From: UBA3941 sp002385665
GTDB lineage: Bacteria; Bacillota; Clostridia; Caldicoprobacterales; UBA3941
Reading direction: 5' to 3'
DNA: 64,000 nucleotides
Assembly: GCA_050949255.1 (NCBI GenBank)
Contig: JBMNFJ010000012.1
Coordinates: 18,903 to 82,902, forward strand
How positions within the stretch are numbered: position 1 is the first letter of the stretch; each line of letters opens with the position of its first letter. The notes under the pieces are model-generated. The model worked only from the letters and a program-made list of their open reading frames with translations, had not been told where the DNA came from and searched no databases. Shown piece after piece: positions 35,629 through 45,421 of the stretch. The translations under genes were made by a program, and so were the position numbers.

Positions 35629-37347
35629 ATGTTTAATTATGATTATTTTTCCGATTCGGCTTTCAGAGAAGCTATGGAAGAGCTCTCTTTGGAAGAGGGA
35701 GAGCAATTCATTATCCCATCATCTGTAACGGCATTAAGGATCACAGCTCCGGAAGCTTTGACAGATCTGGCTTATTTTAAAAATCTACATTCCCTTCATA
35801 TTTATTGCGCAGAGTTGGATAATCTTGAGGAAATAAAAATGCTTAAGCATTTAACCGAACTTTTGCTTTTTGACAGCAGTATAAATGATCTGTCAGCCTT
35901 ATGGGATATGGAGCAGCTTACAAGCTTATTCACGGATCAATTCTGCGACATTGCTCCTGTATCACGGTTGAGAAATCTAAATACGCTGGGAATAATGCAC
36001 GGGTATTTATCCGATTTGACTCATCTCAACAATCTGACGAAGCTGAATGGTTTAATTTTGCAGGTTTGTAATCTTCATAATATTGAATTCATACAGAGTA
36101 TGAAAAATCTCCGCCTGGTAAATATAACAATGAATAAAGTAAGTGATATACGGCCCTTAGAAGGGCTGACCAATCTGGAAGTGGTTGAGCTATGGGAAAA
36201 CCAGATCCGGGATCTCTCCCCTCTTAAGGATCTGGAGCAAATAATCGAACTGGATATTTCAAGTAACCCTATAAATTGGGAATACTGCGATTTAAGTGAT
36301 TTAAAATGCCTTCCCGGTTTAAAGAAAATTGGATTGTTCGATCTTTCCATCACTCCTGAACAAATAATAAAGGCTCAGAATTTAAGGGAAGTGTATCTGG
36401 GAGGCAAAAAATGCAGCGACATATCATTTCTGACCAATCATCCAGGCATCGAATCGGTAGGCCTGGTTGGAAGTTCGGTCCGGGATATTTCATACCTCAC
36501 AGGGCTTCCCAATCTGAAAGAATTATGGATTTCTGGAAATGAAGAAATAGAGGATTATACTCCGATTCATTTGCTTAGAAGCAGGGGAATAGAAGTACAT
36601 ACGGACGGATGGACGTTGGACGATGATTTTATTGAACTCCATATTCACACAATCCATTCAAAGAAAGGCTCGGTAATCCAGCCTGAAAGCCTGGCGGATT
36701 GGATGTCAAAAGTGGATGTAAAAGCGGTTGCCATAACCGATTATAATACGTTGGATGCATTCCCTGAAGCAGGCCACTTTTTGGGCATTGATAATATCAA
36801 AACAATCTTCGGTATGGAAACCAGTACGGAAAAAGGGCATATTACACTGCTGGCAAAGGATCAGGATGGCCTGGAATGCCTGTATAGTTTAGAGGCTGGT
36901 TTGAATGGTGAAGATGATATCATCGAAGAAAAGGATTTGCTTGCCCAAAGAAAAGGCCTGCTTTTGGGAAGCGGTGATGAATACGGGGAGCTGGTACAGG
37001 CCATAGAAAAAGGTAATACGTGGAAAGAACTTAAATCTATTGCGAAGAAATTTGATTATCTGGAGCTGATGCCGGTATTTAACCGGGATGTAGTGGAAAC
37101 CATTATCGACCTGGGTGAAAAATTGGATATCCCTGTTTGTGCTGTAAGTGATGCAAGGTTTTTACGTCGTGAGGATGAAGTGCTGCTGCGCAAACTAAAT
37201 AACACAAAGATAGAAGCACCACGGTACTTGCGTGACTATCAGGGAAAGCGCTCATCGTTTTCCTATTTGGATCAGGATATACAGGATAAGATTATTATTG
37301 ACGGACCGAATAGGGTTTTGGGGATGATTGAGGATGTGAAGTTGTAG
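35629..37347 (+). CDS. Leucine-rich repeat protein fused to a PolC-like PHP domain
   Basis: A 572-residue protein, not recognised as a named gene. Residues about 30-325 are leucine-rich repeats of the SDS22/internalin kind (e.g. LTNLEVVELWENQIRDLSPL). Residues about 333-530 are a PHP domain resembling that of DNA polymerase III PolC: ELHIHTIHS, AIAITD-like AVAITDYN, FPEA, GMETSTE, HITLLAKDQDGLECLY, LLLGSGDEYGEL. Some metal ligands differ from active PHP domains (ITDY for ITDH, SDARF for GDVHY), so activity may be altered. It lacks all polymerase parts. It sits alone on the plus strand beside a type I R-M operon. Start at 35629 follows AGGTG; a GTG at 35620 is possible. Confidence 0.8.
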   Translation: MFNYDYFSDSAFREAMEELSLEEGEQFIIPSSVTALRITAPEALTDLAYFKNLHSLHIYCAELDNLEEIKMLKHLTELLLFDSSINDLSALWDMEQLTSLFTDQFCDIAPVSRLRNLNTLGIMHGYLSDLTHLNNLTKLNGLILQVCNLHNIEFIQSMKNLRLVNITMNKVSDIRPLEGLTNLEVVELWENQIRDLSPLKDLEQIIELDISSNPINWEYCDLSDLKCLPGLKKIGLFDLSITPEQIIKAQNLREVYLGGKKCSDISFLTNHPGIESVGLVGSSVRDISYLTGLPNLKELWISGNEEIEDYTPIHLLRSRGIEVHTDGWTLDDDFIELHIHTIHSKKGSVIQPESLADWMSKVDVKAVAITDYNTLDAFPEAGHFLGIDNIKTIFGMETSTEKGHITLLAKDQDGLECLYSLEAGLNGEDDIIEEKDLLAQRKGLLLGSGDEYGELVQAIEKGNTWKELKSIAKKFDYLELMPVFNRDVVETIIDLGEKLDIPVCAVSDARFLRREDEVLLRKLNNTKIEAPRYLRDYQGKRSSFSYLDQDIQDKIIIDGPNRVLGMIEDVKL

Positions 37348-37448
37348 GTTATTGGATCTCTGTACAGGTACGGTCGGTATGTAGCCACCCGTTTCCCGTT
37401 CCCGGGAGAACCAAAACGATAAACCTCATAATAAGCAAAAATACGCAT

Positions 37449-37476
37449 AAAAAATCCCGCATGAACTATACGGGAT
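37449..37476 (-). terminator. Intrinsic terminator of the hsdMSR operon
   Basis: ATCCCG (37454-37459) pairs with CGGGAT (37471-37476). On the minus strand the stem is followed by a U-tract (A-run at 37449-37453), 36 bases past the hsdR stop. Confidence 0.82.
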
Positions 37477-37511
37477 CAATATGTATTATTCTTTACTATT
37501 ATAGATGTTTA

Positions 37512-40208
37512 TTAATTTTTAACCTCCCAATATTTTCTTTCTACACCGAATGTACCTTTTTCATTAGCTATAAAACCTAATGATTCACAATACTCGCGAT
37601 AGAGATTTTCCAGGACAGGGTTGGGGGTAGGTTTTTTACCTATTATTTCGGAAATAGCAGGGTTTGTCACTCTACCATCCTTTTTACGGTTATTTAAATG
37701 CTCATTCATTCCATTATTCAGATAACCGATAAACCTACTTGGATAAAATCTATACTTACCATTCTTTTCCATAGCTATAAAACAAGTGCCTCTCCTAATA
37801 TCATCATTAAGACTTCGGACACTAGACAATAAGTCTTTTACAACATCTTCTCTGTATTTTATATACTCGTCTGTCTTATACTTAACATCCTGCAGCTCCC
37901 TTATAATGTCCACTTTTAGATTAAATATTCTCTCGGTAAGGGACTTTTGTATCCCACCTTCCATGGGCCTTGCCTCTACTCTAAAGAACTCAAAATTGTT
38001 ACAATAGTCAAATATTAAAAATTTCTCCTTATCCTGCCCTATTCCCAATAAATCTTTGCAAAGCCTGGTACCTCTGCCTATCATCTGCCAAAATTTTGAT
38101 TTGGACCGGACCTTCTTAAAAAATACAAGGTTCAATATCTCAGGAATATCAATACCGGTATCTAGCATATCCACTGATACTGCAACCTGAGGCATCCTAT
38201 CCTTAGTGCTAAAATCATCAATTAGTGTGTCAGCATAGTTAATACTATAATCTATCTGCTTTATAAAGTGACTTCCATATTCCGGATGCCTTTTGCTAAA
38301 TCTCTCTACGATGGCTTTTGCATGAAGGGTATTGTTAGCAAAGATTATGGTTTTGCCTAGTTTGTCCCCTCCTTCAATTTTAAGTCCTTGATCAAGTAGA
38401 TTTTCTATAACCATATCTATGGTATTGGCGTTAAACAGCCACTCATTTATGGCATTTTTCTCAATCTTGTCATCAACCTTTTCATCATCTTCAAAGGTCG
38501 CTTCAAACTCCTCCTTCTCTTCATCAGTCAAATCATCATAATGGATTCCTTCTTCCATTATCTTTGTCTTATACTCAAGGGTGGTATAATCAACTAGATA
38601 TCCTTCCTCCACAGCTCTTTCAAGTTCATAGGCATAGGTAGGTACTCCGTTTTCCAGTTCAAATACGCTGTAGGTGTTCCTATCAATATCATCTTTAGGG
38701 GTTGCCGTTAAGCCTATGAGCATTGCATCGAAATAAGAGAATATATCCTGATACTTTTTATAGATGCTTCTATGGCTTTCATCTATAATAATCAGATCAA
38801 AATGTCCAGGGGTAAAAAGCTTTCTACCATCATCAGTTTTAGTCTCATCTATGGCATTCATCATGGTTGGATAGGTAGAGAATATCATTCTGGATTGACT
38901 GGCTTCTTCTTTTTCTCTTCTATCCAGTAGATTACATAGGGATAGATTAGGAAGTAGCTTACTAAAGTTGTTTTTTGCCTGCCTTACCAATGTTACCCTA
39001 TCAGCGAGAAATAGGATGTTTTTTATATAGTTATGTCTTGTTAAGACGTCAACAATGGATATTGCTGTCCTGGTCTTTCCGCTTCCCGTTGCCATAACAA
39101 GAAGCATTTTTCTTTGCCTGTTTTCTATAGCTTCACAAACCTCTGTTATAGCTACTTTTTGGTAGGTTCTGTCGGTTATATCATCATTAATGTCTATCTT
39201 CCTCAAAGGCTTTTTGATCTTTCTTCGATCAACCAATAGCTGAAGCTCGTCTTTTGTATATATTCCAAATACTCTTCTTGTTGGATAACCTTCATAATCA
39301 TCCGTCAGGAATATTTCAAACCCATTGGTTGTGAATATTATAGGCCTTTGACCATACTCATTCTCAAGACAGTCTGCATATAGTTTTGCCTGCTGAGAAC
39401 CAACAATTGGGTCAACACTTGCCTTTTTGGCTTCAACAACTGCCAAAGGCTTTCCATTATCTCCATATAGGACATAGTCTACATACCCTGTCCCAGAAGC
39501 ATTTGGCATGCCATAAACTTCCACTTCCTCCCTACAATCTACCCCAATATTCCAGCCGGCAAGTTTTAACTCAATATCTATATATTTTTTCAGTGTCGCT
39601 TCTTCACTTATCTCATCAACAACAAAGTCATAATGTTCATAAGCGGAAATCCTCTTATCTGTTAGTACCCTTCTTAATCCTTCATTCTCCTTACGGATTT
39701 CCTCTAACCGTCTATCCTTTGCACTTAATCTGTCATATAGGTCCTGAAGTTCTTTGGGACGTACCCGCTTTTCCTCACCCTTATCAACCAGTATTGATTC
39801 GTCAAAATCCTTGCAGGTATATTCCTCTGAATAGCAGTAATCTATCCACCTTATGAACTCATGAAGATTCCTTAAGGCTAAAACCGCTTCATCTCTCTTT
39901 ACCATTGCATTAGTATGAACTGCAGTATTTCCAAGTTTTGTTATATATTTTAGAAGTGGAAACAGCTTCGGCTCTATTATCTGCCTGAAGGTTGGTTCAT
40001 GAATTAAACTGGACAGGTTGTCTTGATAAGGAACGGTCAGTTCCTCATCAAAACTATATACCCACTTAACTGCTAATTCCAAGGCTCGTCTTGTAAGAAT
40101 AGCACAGGTAGCAGGAGATATAATTAAGCTTTTCTCCGCTTCTATTGCACTTTCTGCAAAGCTGTTATATTGCGGCTTGCTCTTAAGGAAGTCAAAGTTC
40201 GTAAACAT
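37512..40208 (-). CDS. hsdR: Type I restriction endonuclease subunit R
   Basis: The motor and nuclease subunit of a type I R-M complex. Order in the 898-residue protein: a DUF4145-like N-terminal region (about 1-120); a coiled segment; the HsdR_N nuclease domain (about 200-310) with the PD-(D/E)xK core in YVDYVLYGDNGKPLAVVEAKKA; an SF2 helicase (about 350-740) with MATGSGKTRTA, IIDESHRS, GLTATP and QMIGRGTRL; and an EcoEI-type C-terminal domain. All key motifs are intact. GGGGGTGA precedes the ATG at 40208. It is last in the hsdM-hsdS-hsdR operon. Confidence 0.95.
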   Translation of the reverse strand: MFTNFDFLKSKPQYNSFAESAIEAEKSLIISPATCAILTRRALELAVKWVYSFDEELTVPYQDNLSSLIHEPTFRQIIEPKLFPLLKYITKLGNTAVHTNAMVKRDEAVLALRNLHEFIRWIDYCYSEEYTCKDFDESILVDKGEEKRVRPKELQDLYDRLSAKDRRLEEIRKENEGLRRVLTDKRISAYEHYDFVVDEISEEATLKKYIDIELKLAGWNIGVDCREEVEVYGMPNASGTGYVDYVLYGDNGKPLAVVEAKKASVDPIVGSQQAKLYADCLENEYGQRPIIFTTNGFEIFLTDDYEGYPTRRVFGIYTKDELQLLVDRRKIKKPLRKIDINDDITDRTYQKVAITEVCEAIENRQRKMLLVMATGSGKTRTAISIVDVLTRHNYIKNILFLADRVTLVRQAKNNFSKLLPNLSLCNLLDRREKEEASQSRMIFSTYPTMMNAIDETKTDDGRKLFTPGHFDLIIIDESHRSIYKKYQDIFSYFDAMLIGLTATPKDDIDRNTYSVFELENGVPTYAYELERAVEEGYLVDYTTLEYKTKIMEEGIHYDDLTDEEKEEFEATFEDDEKVDDKIEKNAINEWLFNANTIDMVIENLLDQGLKIEGGDKLGKTIIFANNTLHAKAIVERFSKRHPEYGSHFIKQIDYSINYADTLIDDFSTKDRMPQVAVSVDMLDTGIDIPEILNLVFFKKVRSKSKFWQMIGRGTRLCKDLLGIGQDKEKFLIFDYCNNFEFFRVEARPMEGGIQKSLTERIFNLKVDIIRELQDVKYKTDEYIKYREDVVKDLLSSVRSLNDDIRRGTCFIAMEKNGKYRFYPSRFIGYLNNGMNEHLNNRKKDGRVTNPAISEIIGKKPTPNPVLENLYREYCESLGFIANEKGTFGVERKYWEVKN

Positions 40209-40236
40209 AATTTTCACCCCCTGAACTAGCAATCTA

Positions 40237-41376
40237 TCAAAATAGTTCTCCTCTAAATGCCTTCTGTATTAGAGAATTAAAGTTTTCCTCCATCAAAGAC
40301 AAGCTTTTCTCCAAAAGTTGTTTTTGCTCCTCTATTTTTTGGACTTTTTCAGCGAATTCGTTTTGTAGTTCTAGAGGAGGTAAAGGTAGCATTAACTCCT
40401 CTCCATACTGTTTTGCATTAATGTTTGGTTGAGCTACAATTTTCTGTTTTAGTTCTATCCATTTTTTATATCTATTTGTTTTAGTAAATCTAAATACATA
40501 TTCTGGATTTATCTTTGTAGTATCGGGTTTGAATCTAACAAGATATCCAGCAAATATGCAGTAACCATCTTTGCTTGAATATTTATATGTTTTTCCTACA
40601 GTTGCTCCAGTCCGAGCAAATAAAATATCTCCTTCTTCTAAAACATATTTAGAAAAATTCTTTTCGTTGCTTGGAGATACTTTCTGCTCATTTAGTCTTC
40701 CATCATCTTTAATATCAGTTATCCTTATATATCTTGGCATTCCCTCAATATATTGAGTAGCTGATGCTCCTGAACCATACTCTCCTTTACCTAAACATAT
40801 ATCTTTTAATGATACATTACTCCAATTACTATCGTTTTTAAGAAACATATCATAAAACAAACTCTCAATCAGTCTATCACACTCTTTTATCTGCTCTTTC
40901 CTTTTATCGATAAGAAATTGAGCTTTGTCTAAGGCATCAGCGATTTTGTGTTGGATTTGTAGATCAGGAAGTGGTATTTCAATATTTTCTATAATACCTT
41001 TATTTATCGCCTTAAATGTACTACCAGTACCTTTATTAGAGATTTCATTTTTTTTATATTTAAGAACATAAAACAAATACTTGTAATATAAAACTTCACT
41101 ATTAGGGGAAATACCAGCTAAACCTCTTCCAATACAGCAATTAAAATTGGAAATATTAACATCGCCAACTGGTGCCCGTACAGAAATTAATATATCGTTT
41201 TTTTCTGCAATTTTTATAGGATCATTACAGTACATTCTTATGGTGGGGTATACATCACCAAAATCTGTTTTTCCTTGGAAAAATGGTAATCCATCTTTCT
41301 CGTAATTATAACTCTCTGATTTAGGTGATTGACCCATATTTATAGTAGATATCTGTTTGAGATTTACTATATCCAT
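40237..41376 (-). CDS. hsdS: Type I restriction-modification specificity subunit S
   Basis: Selects the bipartite DNA target of the complex. The 379 residues have two target-recognition domains (about 1-145 and 185-335). Each is followed by a conserved coiled-coil spacer (LQIQHKIADALDKAQFLIDK and LQNEFAEKVQKIEEQKQLLE), typical of a full-length S subunit. TRD sequences vary by nature, so the recognition site cannot be predicted. It lies eight bases downstream of hsdM and 28 upstream of hsdR. Confidence 0.93.
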   Translation of the reverse strand: MDIVNLKQISTINMGQSPKSESYNYEKDGLPFFQGKTDFGDVYPTIRMYCNDPIKIAEKNDILISVRAPVGDVNISNFNCCIGRGLAGISPNSEVLYYKYLFYVLKYKKNEISNKGTGSTFKAINKGIIENIEIPLPDLQIQHKIADALDKAQFLIDKRKEQIKECDRLIESLFYDMFLKNDSNWSNVSLKDICLGKGEYGSGASATQYIEGMPRYIRITDIKDDGRLNEQKVSPSNEKNFSKYVLEEGDILFARTGATVGKTYKYSSKDGYCIFAGYLVRFKPDTTKINPEYVFRFTKTNRYKKWIELKQKIVAQPNINAKQYGEELMLPLPPLELQNEFAEKVQKIEEQKQLLEKSLSLMEENFNSLIQKAFRGELF

Positions 41377-41384
41377 TCTCTTCC

Positions 41385-42842
41385 TTACCCCTCCACCATA
41401 TTCGATAATTCTTCAATTCCAGCTAGAATCTCTTTTTCTAGATCTTTTATAATAGCTATTATTTCCGTTGGATGGGGATACTCTATCTCTTCATATACAA
41501 TTTCCTTATATTTATTGATAGACAAATCGTAATCATTTTCCCTAATCTCTTCAACATCTACAAAAAAGCTCTGCTCTGTACGCTTTCTTTCTACTTCCTT
41601 CTCTAAATTATTAAACCTTTCAATAATATCGGGAATATCATTATCCTTAATTGGTTGTCTTTTATCATCAAGGCTATATCCATCTGTCTTCATATCATAA
41701 AACCATACCTTATCAGTGCCACCGGTACCGGTTTTTGTAAAGATTAAAACAGCCGTTGATACTCCTGCATAGGGTTTAAATACTCCACTGGGCATGGATA
41801 TGACTGCTTCCAGCTTGTTATTATCAATCAGTTCCTTCCTGATTTGTTTATGTGCTCTACTACTACCAAATAAAACACCTTCCGGTACAATGGTAGCACT
41901 CCTCCCACCGCTCTTTAATATCCTAAGGTTTAAAGCAAGAAATAGTAGTTCTGTTTTCTTTGTTTTAGCTACTTTTAATAAATCAGAGTTTACTGATTCA
42001 TAATCAAGAGAGCCTTTAAAAGGAGGATTTGCTAGAACTAGTGTATATTTCTCACTGTCTGTATTAGCCTCTGATAAGCTATCCCTATACTCAATCCTTG
42101 GGTTGTCTACCCCGTGTAGAAGCATATTCATAGCCCCAATGCGAAGCATGGTTCTATCCATATCATAGCCAGTAAACATGGCATTATTGAAATGTTCCCT
42201 AATCCCTGCATTTAGAAATAGGTCTGCATGGTTCTCTCTTAAATATTCCTGAGATTCAACCAAGAATCCTGCTGTACCCATAGCCGGATCTGCTATAATG
42301 TCGGAAGGCGTAGGTTTTACAAGCTCCACCATCATTTTAATTATGTGCCTTGGCGTTCTAAACTGCCCATTGGTACCTGAGGTAGATATTCTCGATAGTA
42401 GATATTCATACAGATCCCCTTTTGTGTCTTTATCTGATAGATCGAGATTATCAATTCCATCAACGATTTTCGATAGCATCTGGGGAGTAGGGATCTTAAA
42501 TATTGCATCTTCCATATATCTTGAATAGGCTGAATCTCCATCAGGATGTAGTGATTTTATAAAGGGGAATACTTCATTCATTACAATATCATACATCTGT
42601 GAAGCTTCTCTATTTTTAAATTGACTCCATCTTAAATGCTGCTTATCTTCCGGGAAAATAGGTGTATGTTCAATACCTATAAGCTGTGCGTCAGTTTCTT
42701 TTACCAACTCTACATCATCAAGTTGTTTTATAAATAAAAGATAGGTGAATTGCTCTATAACGTCCAAGGGGTTTGTAATGCCCCCTGTCCAGAAAGTTTC
42801 CCATATCCTATCTACTCTATTTCTAGTCTCTCCTGTCAGCAT
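41385..42842 (-). CDS. hsdM: Type I restriction-modification DNA adenine methyltransferase subunit M
   Basis: Methylates adenine in the target together with HsdS. The 485-residue protein has an N-terminal HsdM_N helical domain (about 5-130) and an N6-MTase domain (about 145-460) with motif I DPAMGTAGFL and catalytic motif IV LANPPF, both canonical. The C-terminal tail includes a coiled segment that would contact HsdS. First gene of the operon; start at 42842 follows AAGGA. All three R-M subunits are intact, so the system should be active. Confidence 0.95.
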   Translation of the reverse strand: MLTGETRNRVDRIWETFWTGGITNPLDVIEQFTYLLFIKQLDDVELVKETDAQLIGIEHTPIFPEDKQHLRWSQFKNREASQMYDIVMNEVFPFIKSLHPDGDSAYSRYMEDAIFKIPTPQMLSKIVDGIDNLDLSDKDTKGDLYEYLLSRISTSGTNGQFRTPRHIIKMMVELVKPTPSDIIADPAMGTAGFLVESQEYLRENHADLFLNAGIREHFNNAMFTGYDMDRTMLRIGAMNMLLHGVDNPRIEYRDSLSEANTDSEKYTLVLANPPFKGSLDYESVNSDLLKVAKTKKTELLFLALNLRILKSGGRSATIVPEGVLFGSSRAHKQIRKELIDNNKLEAVISMPSGVFKPYAGVSTAVLIFTKTGTGGTDKVWFYDMKTDGYSLDDKRQPIKDNDIPDIIERFNNLEKEVERKRTEQSFFVDVEEIRENDYDLSINKYKEIVYEEIEYPHPTEIIAIIKDLEKEILAGIEELSNMVEG

Positions 42843-43034
42843 TCTGTCCTTCACTCCATTACAAAATTACATTATTATATACCTAATTCTACAAATTATC
42901 TTAAAGTCCTTTATATCAATCTTGTCTGAGTGACCGTACTACCTCACGTATAAGAAGAAAAAAGAGTTCTCCAGAATAGCTGTTCTTTCCCTGATTGCCG
43001 TAACTCCCTAAAATCCTCCAATAATATCCTGGAT

Positions 43035-43268
43035 CTAACTCAAACGTTCCAGTACATCTTCAAGGTCATTGATTAGATATTCTACATTAATAGCTTTTAT
43101 CTTCTCTTTGTTCAAAATCTCTCTTTTATAAGTCTTTAATTCTTCAATTAGCAGACAAACAGCTTCCATTTCATCTTTATAGAAATCTCCAAGATTTTCA
43201 AATCCATAAACATCATGAATTGCCCCCCTAAAGTCATTTATTTGCCTACTAGTTGATTTCTTTATCAT
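43035..43268 (-). CDS. Small hypothetical protein
   Basis: A 77-residue, mostly helical, charged ORF (DVYGFENLGDFYKDEMEAVC, then ELKTYKREILNKEKIKAIN) between hsdM and the IS1380 insertion. No good ribosome binding site is visible before the ATG and I recognise no family. The IS element landed about 75 bases upstream of its start, so it may have been cut from its promoter or be a remnant of the neighbouring methylase locus. Confidence 0.4.
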   Translation of the reverse strand: MIKKSTSRQINDFRGAIHDVYGFENLGDFYKDEMEAVCLLIEELKTYKREILNKEKIKAINVEYLINDLEDVLERLS

Positions 43269-43342
43269 ATTTACTAATATTTCAGTGTCAATTTTATTAA
43301 AGATGCCTCTATCAGCTAACGATCTTCTCTTATTATCACTAA

Positions 43343-44997
43343 CCCTGAATTATTCATAGAATTAATTTGATTGTTTCCTGAGCGGCATAGGCAGTGCATT
43401 ACCGCTGATATTATCATTCACTTAAAAAGTGAAGGTTTTCTATAGATAAAAGGACCCAACTTTGTTAGAATATAGTTGCAACACCAATACCAAACAAAGG
43501 AGAGTCCCAATGTCTAGTTTAGTTGATGCAGGCTTAGAAAGCAACAGTAAAATAAAGATTAATTTCGATGGCGGTGATTTATCCTCTGATACAGGATTGT
43601 TTCTCTTAAAAGAATTCATCCATAAGGTTGGCCTTGATGATATCGTAGAAGATAACTTTAAAACTAACGATTCCGCCAAGTACCGTTACCATAAGGATAA
43701 CGAAAATCTATTTCAGGAAATCTACCAGACTATAGCCGGCTATTTCCAGGATGATGATGCCGATGAATTCATTAATGATCCCGTATTCAATACCTTGCTT
43801 GAAAAGGATGCCCTGGCTTCACAGCCAACAATGTCAAGGTTCTTTAACCGTATGGATGCTGATACTCTCAATCAGTACGAAGAAATCCATAGAGCCATGA
43901 GAGAGAGGATTTATTCCATCGAGAACCCCAAGAATATACTCCTTGATATTGACTCTACGCTATTGGGCACCTATGGCAATCAAGAAGGTCAGGCTTTTAA
44001 TTATCATTACTCCAGTAACGGCTATCACCCATTACTCTGCTACGATGGGCTTACCGGGGATCTTTTAAAGGCTCAGCTTCGTAATGGTAATGTCTATACA
44101 TCAAGTGGAGTTGTTGAATTTCTCAGGCCGCTGCTCTCGGAGTATATGGATAAATACCCCGGAACGAATATTTTCCTAAGAGGTGACAGCGGCTTTGCTG
44201 CCCCGGAGCTTTTTAGCCTGCTAGAGCAAAACGCCTGCTCTTATGCCATTAGGCTTAAGGCCAATAACGTTCTCTACAAAAAGGCGTCTTACCTGGCAGA
44301 CGAACTCGATGATATAACTGCCCTAAACAAGGTTGATTATGCCGTATGCTATGGTCAGTTTAATTATCAGGCCGGAAGCTGGGACTATCCCCGTAGGGTA
44401 GTTGTAAAGGTAGAAAAGCCGGATGGCCAGATGACGTACATGTATACATTTATCGTAACAAATATGGCGCTAAAGCCTAGGGGGCTAATTAAGTTTTATT
44501 GTAACCGCGGCCGCATGGAAAACTTCATAAAGGAATCTAAAAACGGTTTTGCATTTGATTCTATGAGTAGCAGCAGCAAAATAGTAAATGCTAACCGTCT
44601 GCAGATTGGAGTGCTGGCCTATAATATTTTTAACTGGTTAAGACGGCTTACATTGCCGGATAAGATGCGCAAGTATCAAATAGATACCATAAGGCTTAAG
44701 CTCATTAAGATCGCATCAAGGATAGTGCGCGGTGGCCGTTACTTAACCTTTAAGCTTTGTAGCAGTTGCCCATATAAAAAAGAATTTTATCAAATCCTGC
44801 AAAATATAAGTGGACTCAGGATACAACTGGAATAACAATTTGATGTTCTTTGGCAAGTTCATAAAAACGATTAAATATCTTTACGTGATGGGTGTGCCTA
44901 TTTTTAAACCAATCTCGTATAAAAATTCGTATTTATGAACTGCTGGTTAAAAACTAACAATTATGGCAGCGAATTATTCTGCCATGAATAATTCAGG
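43343..44997 (+). mobile_element. IS1380-family insertion sequence, complete
   Basis: A 1655-bp element. Left end CCCTGAATTATTCATAG (43343-43359) and right end CCATGAATAATTCAGG (44982-44997) are imperfect inverted repeats. The flanks carry a 4-bp direct repeat, CTAA (43339-43342 and 44998-45001), consistent with target duplication and therefore a fairly recent insertion. It contains one transposase gene. Confidence 0.88.
43510..44835 (+). CDS. IS1380 family transposase
   Basis: A 441-residue DDE transposase of the IS4-like superfamily. Catalytic region: NILLDIDSTLLGTYGNQEG (first Asp), FLRGDSGFAAPELF (second Asp in the RGDSGF motif), and a YCNRGRMENFIKESKNGF-type YREK segment (Glu). All are intact. 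The ATG at 43510 follows AAAGGAG and opens with MSSLVDAGLESNSKIKINF. The reading frame is full length, so the element may still be mobile. Confidence 0.95.
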   Translation: MSSLVDAGLESNSKIKINFDGGDLSSDTGLFLLKEFIHKVGLDDIVEDNFKTNDSAKYRYHKDNENLFQEIYQTIAGYFQDDDADEFINDPVFNTLLEKDALASQPTMSRFFNRMDADTLNQYEEIHRAMRERIYSIENPKNILLDIDSTLLGTYGNQEGQAFNYHYSSNGYHPLLCYDGLTGDLLKAQLRNGNVYTSSGVVEFLRPLLSEYMDKYPGTNIFLRGDSGFAAPELFSLLEQNACSYAIRLKANNVLYKKASYLADELDDITALNKVDYAVCYGQFNYQAGSWDYPRRVVVKVEKPDGQMTYMYTFIVTNMALKPRGLIKFYCNRGRMENFIKESKNGFAFDSMSSSSKIVNANRLQIGVLAYNIFNWLRRLTLPDKMRKYQIDTIRLKLIKIASRIVRGGRYLTFKLCSSCPYKKEFYQILQNISGLRIQLE

Positions 44998-45001
44998 CTA
45001 A

Positions 45002-45421
45002 ATTAAAACAATCGAGACAAAGGACTCGGACTAAAAAATATCTCCATCTTTTTTGATTGCTTTTCAGACTTTATGTCTAATTAACTCAAAATAGCAATTT
45101 TACTACTTCTGATGGGGTACGATTAAAAATGGCAAACAGGGTACAAGTACTTTGACATGGCTCTATCTTATCAAACACAAGACAAGTAACTAAAGGATAG
45201 CCCTGCTGCCTAATGCTCACATTTATTCTAACGTTACTATTGACACGGGAACCCCCTGGACATCCCTTTATGCCAGAAATGGCCTTTTAGAGCGTATATT
45301 TTCACTCTCAGACTATACCAGTGGAGTCCCCGTATATATTTATTACACAACATGTGCACTCGTTTTTTCAAGGTGCAATAATACCCTTTAAAAATCCCAA
45401 AGTATTTTACTACTGAGACAT
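45002..45421. other. Gene-free stretch between IS1380 and the degenerate methylase gene
   Basis: About 420 A+T-rich bases with no ORF, terminator or repeat I can defend. It may be decayed sequence downstream of the methylase-like gene. Confidence 0.5.
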
